A stretch of DNA of 63,460 bases from Bacteroidales bacterium UBA4230 (GCA_002395605.1 DGXO01000034.1:1-63460), one strand, 5' to 3'; counted from the first letter of the stretch, positions 31,222-40,221 are shown. A program made the numbers and translations. Notes: generated by a model not told the origin, from the letters alone.

Positions 31222-33515
31222 ACTTTTGTTTCTGTGCAGTTAACCATTACGCCAAGGCCGCCGCAGGAGATGCGGAAGTCGCCTTTTTCAAGGCGCCAGC
31301 GGCCGTCGGTACCAACAAATGCAAGGGCCGAAGCCGGGAGCCGGAACTCCACGGTCTTTGTTTCACCGGGCTCCAGGGCCACTTTCTCGAAGCCGCGAAG
31401 ACGCTTCACGTCAGGGATGAGGGATGCCACAAGGTCCGAGCTGTAAAGAAGCACGGCCTCCTTGCCGGCGCGGTCTCCAACGTTCTTCACGTCTACAGTG
31501 ACTTTCAGGACGTCTGATGCTGTGAAATGAGATTCTTCGCTTCGCTCAGAATGACAACGTAAATTGCCATACTCGAACTTAGTATAGCTGAGGCCGAAGC
31601 CGAAAGGCCACTGGACATCCATGACGGCGTCGTAGTTGTAGGAGCCTTCCATGGTCTCACGGTGCTCTGACACCTTGTAGTCATAAGTGTGCAGGGCGTT
31701 GATGTGCTTGGAGTATGTGAACGGGAGCTTTCCGGAGAAATTCTCGTCGCCGGAAAGAAGTGCCGCAAGGGCGTCTCCGCCGAAGTTGGAGGGCAGCATC
31801 ACGTCCACAACGGCCTTAGCAAGGGGTTCTATATCCCCGATGAGGCGGGGACGGCCCTCGTTAAGCACCAGGATAACGGGCTTACCGGTAGAGGCGGCAG
31901 CCTTCACAAGCTCTTTCTGATTGGCGCTGAGATTGAGGTCGTCCATATTGCCGGGAGTCTCGCAGTAGGTGTTTTCACCAACGCAGCACACAATGACGTC
32001 TGAACTGCGGCCTACGTTCACCACCTGCTGGAGGCTGGCCACAACGTCCTTCTGCCAGTCAGCGCCGTCATACACTACTCCGGGGACCCAGGTCACCTTG
32101 CCGGGGAACCTGTTCTCAAGGGCTTCCTTGATGGTGTTGTACTGAGGCACATAGTCGTCGGCCGAACCCTGCCAGGTGTAGCTCCAGCCGCCGTTGAGGG
32201 TGCGCATGGAGTTGGCGTTGGGGCCGCATACAAGGATGCGCTCGGTGCCTTTAAGAGGCAGCACGCCGTCGTTCTTGAGAAGGACCTCGGACTCCAGGGC
32301 CGCCCTGTAAGACTCCTGGGCGAACCTCTCCGAAGCGAACTCCGGATACTCGTGCTCCCAGAGCGGATTGTTGAACAGTCCAAGGCGTACCTTCAGGCGA
32401 AGCACGCGGCGAACGGCGTCGTCAAGGCGCTCCTTAGAAATGAGCCCTTCATTTACGGCCTCAATGATTGCGGTGCAGCACTCGGGGCTGTACGGGTCCA
32501 TGATCATGTCTATGCCGGCGTTGATGCCCATCGCCACGGCCTCTTTCTTGTCTGCGGCAACGTGGTCGCGCTGGAAGAGGTTGTCAATGTCGGCCCAGTC
32601 CGTTACAAACAAGCCGTCCCATCCAAGCTCATCCTTCACCCAGCCGCTCAGAAGCACTGCGTTGGCGTGGGTGGGGATGCCGTTGACAGAGGCCGAATTC
32701 ACCATGGCGGTGAGGGCGCCTGCGCGGAAGCACTCCAGGAACGGAGCGAAGAACTTCTCCCTGAGGTCGTTTTCGGCAATGATGGCAGGGGTGCGGTCCT
32801 TGCCGGTTACAGGAACGCCGTAGCCCATGAAATGCTTGATGGAAACGGCAACGTGCTCAAGGTCAATGTGATTGGGGTCTTCGCCCTGAAGGGCAAGAGT
32901 CTCCTCTCGGGCCATTTCGGCCTGGAGGTAAGGATCCTCGCCGAAGCTTTCCCAAATGCGGGGCCAGCGGGGATCGCGGCCAAGGTCCATTACCGGGGAG
33001 AACACCCACGGAACACCCGCCGCACGGGTCTCATAAGCCATGGCATGGCCCATCTGACGGGCAAACTCACGGTTGAAAGTTGCGCCAAGGTTAATCTCCT
33101 GGGGATACAGGGAGCCTTCCGTAAGATAGGATGCGCCGTGTATCATATCAAGGCCGTAGATGCAGGGGATGCCTATTGCCTCCATGGATTTTTCCTGGAT
33201 CTGACGCACCATCTCTGCGGTTTCGGCCCTGGAGTGAGCCCTGTCATGCATCACATTGAGAATGGAGCCCACCTTGTATTCACCTATGATCTTGTCAAGT
33301 TTGGCGGGGTCAAGGGCCTCGCGGGTTTCGTCCTCAAGGACGGAGATGTTAAGCTGCACAAGCTGGCCGGCCTTTTCTTCAAGGCTCATTCCGGCAAGGA
33401 CTTTCTCTACCTTTGCCTCTACGGCTTTGTCCTGAGGAATTGCCCTCTGGGCCTTGGGAGAGCCGCAGGCTACAACGCAAAGAGCTGCGCTCAACACAAT
33501 CAACAATCTTTTCAT
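31200..33515 (-). CDS. GH3 beta-glucosidase-type enzyme, lipoprotein, with in-frame repeat
   Basis: This 771-residue enzyme has a lipoprotein signal (MKRLLIVLSAALCVVACG). Its GH3 N-terminal barrel (about 40-370) has the nucleophile Asp at about 305 (FVTDWADI) and the motif GLDMIHGASYL. An alpha/beta sandwich (about 410-600: GGDALAALLSGDENFSGKLP) and a C-terminal Fn3-like domain (about 665-760: VDVKNVGDRAGKEAVLLY) follow. This layout is typical of exo-beta-glucosidases acting on cello- or xyloglucan oligosaccharides. Residues about 653-663 (CHSERSEESHF) come from a dispersed genomic repeat inserted between the sandwich and the Fn3-like domain. The gene sits 19 bp downstream of GH31 in the long minus-strand operon. 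It may remove glucosyl residues from glucomannan or xyloglucan fragments in the periplasm. Confidence 0.93.
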   Translation of the reverse strand: MKRLLIVLSAALCVVACGSPKAQRAIPQDKAVEAKVEKVLAGMSLEEKAGQLVQLNISVLEDETREALDPAKLDKIIGEYKVGSILNVMHDRAHSRAETAEMVRQIQEKSMEAIGIPCIYGLDMIHGASYLTEGSLYPQEINLGATFNREFARQMGHAMAYETRAAGVPWVFSPVMDLGRDPRWPRIWESFGEDPYLQAEMAREETLALQGEDPNHIDLEHVAVSIKHFMGYGVPVTGKDRTPAIIAENDLREKFFAPFLECFRAGALTAMVNSASVNGIPTHANAVLLSGWVKDELGWDGLFVTDWADIDNLFQRDHVAADKKEAVAMGINAGIDMIMDPYSPECCTAIIEAVNEGLISKERLDDAVRRVLRLKVRLGLFNNPLWEHEYPEFASERFAQESYRAALESEVLLKNDGVLPLKGTERILVCGPNANSMRTLNGGWSYTWQGSADDYVPQYNTIKEALENRFPGKVTWVPGVVYDGADWQKDVVASLQQVVNVGRSSDVIVCCVGENTYCETPGNMDDLNLSANQKELVKAAASTGKPVILVLNEGRPRLIGDIEPLAKAVVDVMLPSNFGGDALAALLSGDENFSGKLPFTYSKHINALHTYDYKVSEHRETMEGSYNYDAVMDVQWPFGFGLSYTKFEYGNLRCHSERSEESHFTASDVLKVTVDVKNVGDRAGKEAVLLYSSDLVASLIPDVKRLRGFEKVALEPGETKTVEFRLPASALAFVGTDGRWRLEKGDFRISCGGLGVMVNCTETKVWETPNI
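31529..31556 (-). repeat. In-frame copy of the TGTCATTCTGAGCGAAGCG dispersed repeat within the GH3 gene
   Basis: On the coding strand it reads TGTCATTCTGAGCGAAGCG then AAGAATCTC, identical in type to the intergenic copy at 22799-22842. It encodes the hydrophilic peptide CHSERSEES in an interdomain linker and keeps the frame. Confidence 0.85.
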
Positions 33516-33534
33516 ATAACAGGTTTTAATATAG

Positions 33535-36315
33535 TCAAAGCTTTATTTCCACATCCTTAGTTCCATCGTACTCCACGGAGGCCACGCCTTCGGCATCCGG
33601 ATCCCAAGCAAAAGGATGGGACTCCGAGCACACCGCTATCCTGAACCTGCGGTCACGGACCATTCCGGGGAAACCGCCATCGCGCTTCCTGATGGTGAGT
33701 TTCCTTTCCCCATCATTCCAGTCAAAGGCAATCTTGGAGCACTCTCCCCTCTCATAGCCGTAGGTAAGGCCGTCGTCCTCATAGAGGGTGAAGGAGGCAT
33801 CGGCCCCGGCGTAAACCACAATGAGAAGGTTGTCCGGGCGTTTTTCGCCGGTCCACTCAATCTCCGGGCCCACGGGGATTATGCTTCCGCCACGCACATA
33901 CAGCGGCATGCGGCTGTAGGGGGCGTCTACGGTAATTCGGCCGCCCACAGATGCCCGATCGGGGTCGGGAATGACGGTGTTTCCGTCATTCCCGGCTTGA
34001 CCGGGAATCTTACCGGTATAGAAGTCGTACCAAGTTCCCTCCGGGAAGTATACGCTGCGGCTGCGGGCCTTGTACTCATACACCGGGCAGGGCATGAGTG
34101 CCGGGCCGAAGAACCACTGGTCACTTAGGTATGAAACTTCCGGATCATGAGGGTAATCCATGGCAAGGCCCCTCATCATGGTGTAGCCGTCATAGTTCAC
34201 GGCACCGGCGAGGGAATAAATGTAAGGCATGAGCCTGTAACGAAGGCGCATGTAGTAAAGGATGCTCTCATAGGCCTCGGAGCCTTCCGGGGCGATATTC
34301 CAGAGTTCTCTACGGGGCCACTGGCCGTGAGCGCGGAACAGCGGTACAAAGGCGCCAAACTGGTGCCAACGGGTCTGCAGTTCCTGCCATTCGGCCTCGG
34401 CGGCCTTGGAGTAGAACTTGCTCATTACGGAGAATCCGCCAATGTCCATGCCCCAGAACGGAAGGCCGCTCATGGAGTAGCCAAGGCCCGCGGCCATCTG
34501 CATCCTCATGTCGGTCCAGGAGGTGCCGATATCTCCGCTCCAAGTGGCCGTAGAATAGCGCTGAAGGCCGGAGAAGCCGTTACGGGTAAGGAGGAACACG
34601 CGTTTGTCGGGGTCTACGCCGCGCTGGCCTTCATAGATGGCCTGGGCGTTTACAAGGGCATAGGCGTTGAAATATTCGGTGGCAGAGCCAAGGGCGTTTG
34701 GCGTAAGCAGCCACTTCATGTAGTCCAGCGGCAGGCAGTCCCTGAGGTTGGGCTCGGAGGCGTCCATCCACCAGGCATCGATCTTTCGGCCGAAACGGGT
34801 GTACAGGGACTCGTCCATCTGCCTCCAGAACATCTTTCGGCCTCCATCTGCGTAGGCGTCATAGAAAGACTGAAGATGGCCAAGCCAGTCACGAAGGCTG
34901 TCGGCTTCCGGATGGGTATATGCATAGCCAGCCTCTTTAAGCTCTTTGTAATGGTCTGTATTGGTGTAGAACTTGGGCCAGACGGAAATCATGAAACGGC
35001 CGTGCATTGCGTGTACGGAGTCAAGCATGGCCTCGGGGGCAGGATAGCGGGTGCTGTCAAACTCATGACTTCCCCACTGGTCGGCTTCCCAGTACTGCCA
35101 GTCCTGGACAATATTGTCTACGGGAATGTGGCGGCGACGGAGCTCCCTCAGAGCCTCCACAAGCTCATCCTGAGTGGAATAGCGCTCACGGCTCTGCCAG
35201 AATCCAAGGGCCCACTGGGGAATCACGGAGGCCTTTCCGGTGAGGCTGCGGTAAGCCTTTATGACATCGTCCATGGAATCCCCTGCCATAACGTAGTAGT
35301 CGGCAAAAGGTTCGGCCTCGCTCCAGAAGGTAAGGCGGTCTTCAACGGCACCTGCCGGAAGGGCCCTGAGGCCTATGTAGGACACGTCTCCGTCCGGTTC
35401 CCACTCAATCTTGACGGGCGTGGGGACGCCCTTTTCCAGATGGACTGTGAACTTGTAGCTGTTTGGATTCCAGGCCGGACGCCAGCGGCGGCTCATGACT
35501 TCCTCTCCGCCTATTTCCGTCCTTTGGAAGCCGGCATAATACTGTATGAAGTGGTAGTCTCCGCTCTCCGGAGCAGTGATTGTGCCTTCATAGGTTACGG
35601 CAGCTCCGTTAAGGGGAACATCGGGGAGATTCTTTATAGCCCACTCGTTCTCATAGTAGAGGCTGTCTTCCTTTTGGACAAGTTCGGCTCCGTCCTTAGT
35701 GCGGTAAGTACCTTTAAGGTCCAGGCCGAACACCTCTCCAAGCTGCCTGTAGGGCTGGTCCGTGCCCCATCGGCTTAGGGAATAGGCGTCAAAGAGAATG
35801 CCGTATCCTTTGTTGGAGACCACCATGGGAACGCTCACCTTGGTGTTGTACTGGTAAAGTACTTCCGGAAGACCGCGGTGGTCCAGTTCTCCGGCCTGGT
35901 GCTGTCCAAGGCCGTAGTAGGATTCTCCGCGGGCGCTTTCATAACTTACCGTAGTGCTCCAAAGCCCGCTTTCGGGGGCCTTGGCAAAGGCGGTACGGCC
36001 ACCTGCGAGGATTGGCGTTCCGTCGGCCTTGAAAAAGCTTATCGTGCTGTCTTTGAGAGACACTTTGAGGGCCGAAGTTGTGAGGGTGCTACCGTCAAAC
36101 TTGTAGTCCGTGCAGCCGTCCTGCGGAAGCACCACAAGGCTTTCCCTGTCCTTGAACTCCCCTTCGGGAACGGCGCTTACGCGGATAATTTCAGGGCTCA
36201 CCACTTCAAGACGGAGCTTGTAGCCGTCAAATGGCACTGTGAAACTGTTCTTCTTGCCGCAGGAGATGACGGCAAGAAGAACCAGGGCAAGGCAGGCGTT
36301 TTTCTTAACTTTCAT
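33535..36315 (-). CDS. GH31 alpha-xylosidase/alpha-glucosidase with PA14 insert, lipoprotein
   Basis: The ATG at 36315 (MKVKKNACLALVLLAVISC) gives a lipoprotein signal; an upstream TTG at 36321 is a less likely start. The approximately 926-residue product has an N-terminal GH31 beta domain. A PA14-like insert lies at about 225-330 (TITAPESGDYHFIQYYAG, IEWEPDGDVSYIGLRA). The barrel carries the nucleophile motif WWMDASEPN (Asp about 516) and acid/base Asp in GDIGTSW (about 593). C-terminal beta domains follow (PLYVRGGSIIPVGPEI). GH31 with a PA14 insert is the layout of the Bacteroides alpha-xylosidase acting on xyloglucan oligosaccharides, so alpha-xylosidase is favoured. Residues about 766-787 are encoded by an in-frame palindromic repeat. 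The gene starts 3 bp after the stop of the SGNH esterase gene. Confidence 0.92.
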   Translation of the reverse strand: MKVKKNACLALVLLAVISCGKKNSFTVPFDGYKLRLEVVSPEIIRVSAVPEGEFKDRESLVVLPQDGCTDYKFDGSTLTTSALKVSLKDSTISFFKADGTPILAGGRTAFAKAPESGLWSTTVSYESARGESYYGLGQHQAGELDHRGLPEVLYQYNTKVSVPMVVSNKGYGILFDAYSLSRWGTDQPYRQLGEVFGLDLKGTYRTKDGAELVQKEDSLYYENEWAIKNLPDVPLNGAAVTYEGTITAPESGDYHFIQYYAGFQRTEIGGEEVMSRRWRPAWNPNSYKFTVHLEKGVPTPVKIEWEPDGDVSYIGLRALPAGAVEDRLTFWSEAEPFADYYVMAGDSMDDVIKAYRSLTGKASVIPQWALGFWQSRERYSTQDELVEALRELRRRHIPVDNIVQDWQYWEADQWGSHEFDSTRYPAPEAMLDSVHAMHGRFMISVWPKFYTNTDHYKELKEAGYAYTHPEADSLRDWLGHLQSFYDAYADGGRKMFWRQMDESLYTRFGRKIDAWWMDASEPNLRDCLPLDYMKWLLTPNALGSATEYFNAYALVNAQAIYEGQRGVDPDKRVFLLTRNGFSGLQRYSTATWSGDIGTSWTDMRMQMAAGLGYSMSGLPFWGMDIGGFSVMSKFYSKAAEAEWQELQTRWHQFGAFVPLFRAHGQWPRRELWNIAPEGSEAYESILYYMRLRYRLMPYIYSLAGAVNYDGYTMMRGLAMDYPHDPEVSYLSDQWFFGPALMPCPVYEYKARSRSVYFPEGTWYDFYTGKIPGQAGNDGNTVIPDPDRASVGGRITVDAPYSRMPLYVRGGSIIPVGPEIEWTGEKRPDNLLIVVYAGADASFTLYEDDGLTYGYERGECSKIAFDWNDGERKLTIRKRDGGFPGMVRDRRFRIAVCSESHPFAWDPDAEGVASVEYDGTKDVEIKL
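33967..34008 (-). repeat. In-frame palindromic repeat (GTCATTCCCGG family) in the GH31 gene
   Basis: It has two alternative perfect hairpins. One is gggaatgacgg-tgttt-ccgtcattccc (33967-33993). The other is attcccgg-cttga-ccgggaat (33988-34008). The peptide read on the minus strand, IPGQAGNDGNTVIPDPDR, interrupts the usual YDFYTGK...ITVDAP loop of the GH31 C-terminal domain without a frameshift. Confidence 0.85.
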
Positions 36316-36317
36316 AA

Positions 36318-37772
36318 TCAATATTCCCAGTCATCTGAACGGAATGGCGGAACGGGGATGCCGCTGCTCTTCGCAAGGTTTGCGCCCATCCAGTTACGGA
36401 AGCCGTAGCGCACGGCAACGGGCTTTGCGACCTCCGGGCAGCGCACTATTATGGTCTCCCCGTCCCAGTCTATTTCGGCCTTGGCAAGGTGGAATTCACG
36501 GTCTTCTCCGGCAAGTTCAAAGCCCACCACATCACGGGAAGAAATGGAACCGAGGTTGCTCCAGACATTGGTAAGGCGTACCTTCACGGTGCCGTCTTCC
36601 TCTACGTTCCACTCTTTGAGGCGAGCCGGTTCAATGGAAATGCCGGTAGGGATGCCGTACACGTTCTGAAGGGCGGTAAGTTCCATCATGTCGGCAACCT
36701 CCTTTTTTTGTGAAGGATGCACTGTAACCTTGTTGCCAAGGGTTTCGGTGCACACATACCATGCGTTTGATGTCATTGAGGCCATCCTCATCTGGGCCTC
36801 AACAAAGTGGGGACGCCAGCGGCCGTAAGCATCGCCGTGATCATAGGGCGCAAGAAGGACGTAGATGAAAGGCATGTCGCCGCGGCCCCAGGAGTCTCTC
36901 CAGAGCTGAAGCATGGATGCCTGAAGTTTGTCGTAGCAGCCCGGCTGACCCATGTTGGAGCATCCCTGATACCACAGGAAGCCCTTTGCGGCATAACCCA
37001 CAATGGGAAGTACACGGCCGTTCCAGATAAGTTCCGGAGTCTCCGGCCAGCGGTCTGGCTGTTCCTTGACGGAGTAGAGCTCGTCAAGCTCCTTCTGGGT
37101 AAGTCCTGCACGGTTAATGGCTTCACGCGTCATCCAGGGCTCTATCCGGCTTCCGCCCCAGGCATTTACTATGATACCTACCGGAATACCAAGGTTATTT
37201 GACAGCCTTTTTGCAAAGAAATATCCCACGGCCGAAGTACGTGACACCACGTCTCCGGTAGAGTAAGTCCACTTTGCATCCACATCCTTTTGCGGCTCCG
37301 TGCACTTTGGAGCCTTGATATCGAACACGCGGATCTGTTTTGCGGTTTCGGCAGCCTCCAGGATAGCTTCTGTAGCGCCTTCAACTTCCTGAAAACCAAA
37401 GCCGCCAATGGGCATCTCCATGTTGGACTGGCCGGAGCAAATCCAGACCTCGCCAAGGGAGACGTCACTTACGGCAAGCTTTTCTTTACCGCTTTTTACG
37501 GTAATGGTATAGCCGCAGCCTGCTTCCCCTGTTGTCACATTCACTCGCCAGGAGCCGTCATGCGCCACCTTGGTCTTGAAGGTTTTGCCGTTCCAGGAGG
37601 TTTTAACGGTTACTGTTTTGCCGGCTTCTCCCCAGCCCCACACAGGAGTGGTGGTCTCACGCTGCAAAACGGCGTGATCAGTGAAAAGATGGGACAGCTG
37701 CAGAGTCTGTGCATTCAACGCCGCGCTCAGGAAGAGGAGCGCCGCCACGCAGCGTGGACGTAAATTACTCAT
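36318..37772 (-). CDS. SGNH/GDSL-type sialate O-acetylesterase-like esterase
   Basis: The start at 37772 (MSNLRPRCVAALLFLSAALNAQ) gives a good Sec signal peptide. An upstream ATG at 37790 is possible. The approximately 484-residue protein carries the catalytic Ser motif EVWICSGQSNMEMP (about residues 100-113), the GGSRIEPWM region, WYQGCSNMG, and a late VTVHPSQK block that may supply the catalytic His. An N-terminal Ig-like domain (about 25-95) precedes the esterase. By family these enzymes remove O-acetyl groups from sugars. In a mannan PUL the natural role would be deacetylation of acetylated galactoglucomannan or xyloglucan, an inference from context. It lies between GH130 and GH31, 2 bp from the latter. 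Confidence 0.88.
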   Translation of the reverse strand: MSNLRPRCVAALLFLSAALNAQTLQLSHLFTDHAVLQRETTTPVWGWGEAGKTVTVKTSWNGKTFKTKVAHDGSWRVNVTTGEAGCGYTITVKSGKEKLAVSDVSLGEVWICSGQSNMEMPIGGFGFQEVEGATEAILEAAETAKQIRVFDIKAPKCTEPQKDVDAKWTYSTGDVVSRTSAVGYFFAKRLSNNLGIPVGIIVNAWGGSRIEPWMTREAINRAGLTQKELDELYSVKEQPDRWPETPELIWNGRVLPIVGYAAKGFLWYQGCSNMGQPGCYDKLQASMLQLWRDSWGRGDMPFIYVLLAPYDHGDAYGRWRPHFVEAQMRMASMTSNAWYVCTETLGNKVTVHPSQKKEVADMMELTALQNVYGIPTGISIEPARLKEWNVEEDGTVKVRLTNVWSNLGSISSRDVVGFELAGEDREFHLAKAEIDWDGETIIVRCPEVAKPVAVRYGFRNWMGANLAKSSGIPVPPFRSDDWEY

Positions 37773-37793
37773 TGTTAATTCTTTATGCATTTT

Positions 37794-37817
37794 AGGGTGC
37801 CGAAAAACAAGCACCCT
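37794..37817 (-). promoter_or_regulatory. Intra-operon hairpin between GH130 and SGNH esterase genes
   Basis: The stem AGGGTGC/GCACCCT (7 bp) with a 10-nt loop lies in the 71-bp spacer, just upstream of the esterase start. On the transcribed strand no T-run follows, so it is more likely an mRNA-processing or stability element than a terminator. Confidence 0.5.
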
Positions 37818-37843
37818 CTTTTAATTAACTCACTTATATTCAA

Positions 37844-39010
37844 TTACTTGTCTCCACGGCCTTCATTGGCGTCAATGAGCCGGTTGATGGCCTCAACGGA
37901 AAGACCGGTGCGGAAACCGTCCGCGGGAGTGTTCATGCAGTAGTCCACAAGGCGGTCTACAGTTGATGTTGCCACGTGCATGCGGGTGTCTGAGGAAGCG
38001 TAGTAGATGAACACACGGCCGTCGGGGTCGGCAATCCAGCCGTTACTGAACAGCACGTTCATAACGTCTCCGATGTACTCCCAGCCTTCAGGTACCATGA
38101 AGAAGCCGCCGGGCTCTGCAATAACGCGTGAAGGGTCGTCAAGGGCGGTCATGTACATGTAAAGGACATAGCGCAGGCCGCTTGCGCAGCCGCGTACGCC
38201 GTGGGCAAGGTGCAGCCAGCCCTTAGGGGTCTTGATGGGATGCGGGCCTTCTCCGTTTTTCACTTCCTTTATGGTGTGGTAGTGACGGAGGTTGATTATC
38301 TTCTCCTCCTTTATCACGGCGCCTTCCATGGTGTCTACAAGGGCCCAGCCGATGCCGCCGCCGCTGCCGGCGTCAATGAAGCCGTCCTGGGGGCGGGTGT
38401 AGAGGGCATACTTGCCGTTCACGAATTCCGGATGAAGCACCACGTTGCGCTGCTGGCTGGTTGACTGGATATCAGGAAGCCTTTCCCAGTTCACAAGGTC
38501 CTTGGTGCGGGCTACACCGGCCGCTGCTGTTGCGGCAGAGAGGTCCCCTTCGGCCGAATGGTCCTTGCGCTCCACGCAGAAGATGCCGTAAATCCAGCCG
38601 TCTTCATGGGCGGTAAGACGCATGTCATATACGTTGGTGGCGGGTTCTCCCCACTCAGGCATGGTTATGGGGCGGGGCCAGAACTTGAAGTTGTCAACTC
38701 CGTTGGGGCTTTCGGCCACAGCGAAGAAACTCTTGCGGTCATTGCCTTCCACGCGAACTACAAGGACGTACTTCCCGTTCCACTTTATGGCGCCGGAATT
38801 CAGCGTTGCGTGCACGCCGATGCGCTCCATAAGGTACGGATTACGCACAGGGTCAAGGTCATAGCGCCACTCAAGGGGTGCGTGATCGGCCGTGATTATG
38901 GGATTTTCCCAGCGCTCGTAGACGCCGTTTCCTTCAATGGGGGAATTTTTCTTTTCAATCAGTGCCCGATGGTTGTTCCTAAGCCAATCAAGCCTCTTTT
39001 CATAATTCAT
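37844..39010 (-). CDS. GH130 4-O-beta-D-mannosyl-D-glucose phosphorylase
   Basis: The product (388 residues) has no signal peptide, so it acts in the cytosol. It matches GH130_1 mannosylglucose phosphorylases in length and motifs: RWENPIITADHAPLEWRYD near the N-terminus, GVHATLNSGAIKWNGKYVLV, FWPRPITMPEWGEPATNVYD, given here as FWPRPITMPEW and EPATNVYDMRLT, and GWLHLAHGVRGCASGLRYVL. It phosphorolyses Man-beta-1,4-Glc to mannose-1-phosphate and glucose. Together with the AGE-family epimerase (30040-31221) it forms the known Bacteroides route for mannobiose: epimerise to mannosylglucose, then phosphorolyse. It lies 12 bp downstream of a GH26 gene in the operon. Confidence 0.95.
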   Translation of the reverse strand: MNYEKRLDWLRNNHRALIEKKNSPIEGNGVYERWENPIITADHAPLEWRYDLDPVRNPYLMERIGVHATLNSGAIKWNGKYVLVVRVEGNDRKSFFAVAESPNGVDNFKFWPRPITMPEWGEPATNVYDMRLTAHEDGWIYGIFCVERKDHSAEGDLSAATAAAGVARTKDLVNWERLPDIQSTSQQRNVVLHPEFVNGKYALYTRPQDGFIDAGSGGGIGWALVDTMEGAVIKEEKIINLRHYHTIKEVKNGEGPHPIKTPKGWLHLAHGVRGCASGLRYVLYMYMTALDDPSRVIAEPGGFFMVPEGWEYIGDVMNVLFSNGWIADPDGRVFIYYASSDTRMHVATSTVDRLVDYCMNTPADGFRTGLSVEAINRLIDANEGRGDK

Positions 39011-39022
39011 ATTTAGGTTATA

Positions 39023-40126
39023 TTAGTCAAGAAAAAGTATGTTATCAAGTTCACTGAAGGCCTTCATGTCGGCCTCATACTCAAAGCCCTTCCACGCGGC
39101 ATAGAAATGCTCCGGTTTGTCGTGGGCATTGCGCCAGGTGAGGAGATAGCTGATGGGGTACTCCCTCACGGCAGGCTCCAGGATCTCTGTCCACCAGGTG
39201 GGGTACTTGATGCCTTCATAGCCGGTTTCGGAGAGGCACATGAGCTTGTTGTGCTCATAAGAAAGGGCCGTAAGGAATGTAAGTATGCGGCGGAGTTCGC
39301 CCTTGAAACGGGCGCTGGCATCGGCCACGGTGCCATTTCCCACATATTCATAGGAATCCACGCCAAGGATATCCACAAACTCGTCTCCGGGATAGCGGCT
39401 CATGTATTCCTCCGGCTTTATGTCTCCGTTGGGGGAATAGCACCAGAGGATGTTTGTAAGGCCGCGGTCTTTGGTAAGGTACAGCCAGGTGTGGCGGTAA
39501 AGCTCCTGGTACTCCTGAGCGGAGCAAAGCTTGCCTCCCCACCAGAACCAGCTGCCTATATTCTCATGCCAGGGGCGGAAAACGACGGGGACATCCGGGC
39601 CGATGGATTCCAGGAAATCGGCCACACGGGACAGCCAGGTGCGGAATTCACGCTCCTTTTCCCCTCCCTTCAGGATGGATTTCACCACCTGGTCGGAGCT
39701 CACATCCCAGGCGTCGCCGCCGGTAAGGGGATTGCGCGGATGCCATGAGAAAGTGACTATGCCGCCGCGCTCCACCTGTTTTTGAGCCGCACGGCGCATA
39801 AGGTCGAAGGGCACACCGTCAAGGTTCTCGTCGGCCCCCAGCTCAATGCCGCCAAGGTCACAGCCAAGGATAACGGGATACTTTCCGGTAACATCCTTGA
39901 CATCCGAGCGCTCCAGGGGATCATTCTCCGCGTCCGTTACCAGCCAGTTGTGGCCGTAGAAAAGGTCGTCCTGGTGGCCGTAGGCAATCTTGCCTTCTTC
40001 GGCATAGGTGAAAAGCCTGTGCACAAGCTCATCTTTTGGCGTTTCCATAGGCTTTTTGTCACGGGGACCGCAGCCAACGCACATGGCCACCGCAAGAAGG
40101 GAGAGGTAAGCGTTTTTCCTAATCAT
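39023..40126 (-). CDS. GH26 beta-mannanase-type lipoprotein
   Basis: This 367-residue lipoprotein (LLAVAMCVGCG) has a single GH26 barrel. The pattern AYGHQDDLFYGHNW is near the N-terminus. The acid/base Glu lies in FRPWHENIGSWFWWG (about residue 190), VDILGVDSYE follows, and the nucleophile Glu is in LSETGYEG (about residue 297). GH26 enzymes cleave beta-1,4-mannan internally or release mannobiose. The compact form without accessory domains resembles the Bacteroides GH26 enzymes that supply mannobiose to the epimerase/GH130 route. It sits between the GH5_4-like gene and the GH130 gene. The 95-bp upstream spacer contains a hairpin (40150-40179). Confidence 0.94.
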   Translation of the reverse strand: MIRKNAYLSLLAVAMCVGCGPRDKKPMETPKDELVHRLFTYAEEGKIAYGHQDDLFYGHNWLVTDAENDPLERSDVKDVTGKYPVILGCDLGGIELGADENLDGVPFDLMRRAAQKQVERGGIVTFSWHPRNPLTGGDAWDVSSDQVVKSILKGGEKEREFRTWLSRVADFLESIGPDVPVVFRPWHENIGSWFWWGGKLCSAQEYQELYRHTWLYLTKDRGLTNILWCYSPNGDIKPEEYMSRYPGDEFVDILGVDSYEYVGNGTVADASARFKGELRRILTFLTALSYEHNKLMCLSETGYEGIKYPTWWTEILEPAVREYPISYLLTWRNAHDKPEHFYAAWKGFEYEADMKAFSELDNILFLD

Positions 40127-40149
40127 TTTATTATCAATAACTTACGTAT

Positions 40150-40179
40150 TTTACTCCTATCCTTTTTGCCTGGAGTAAA
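40150..40179 (-). promoter_or_regulatory. Intra-operon hairpin upstream of the GH26 gene
   Basis: TTTACTCC and GGAGTAAA pair across a 14-nt loop in the spacer between the GH5_4-like and GH26 genes. It is the second of three hairpins found in the operon's larger spacers. Confidence 0.5.
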
Positions 40180-40221
40180 TGTTGTATTTAACTATAAATC
40201 AATTAATTAACAAAAACGGCA

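Noticed and set aside
32352..35778. Long open frames (about 400-540 codons) antisense to the GH3 and GH31 genes
   Set aside because: They are opposite to clearly conserved enzymes and reflect GC-rich codon structure; their peptides show no domain pattern.
36315..37814. Upstream in-frame start codons for GH31 (TTG 36321) and the SGNH esterase (37814)
   Set aside because: Downstream ATGs give proper lipoprotein or Sec signal peptides, whereas the longer forms place polar residues ahead of the signal.
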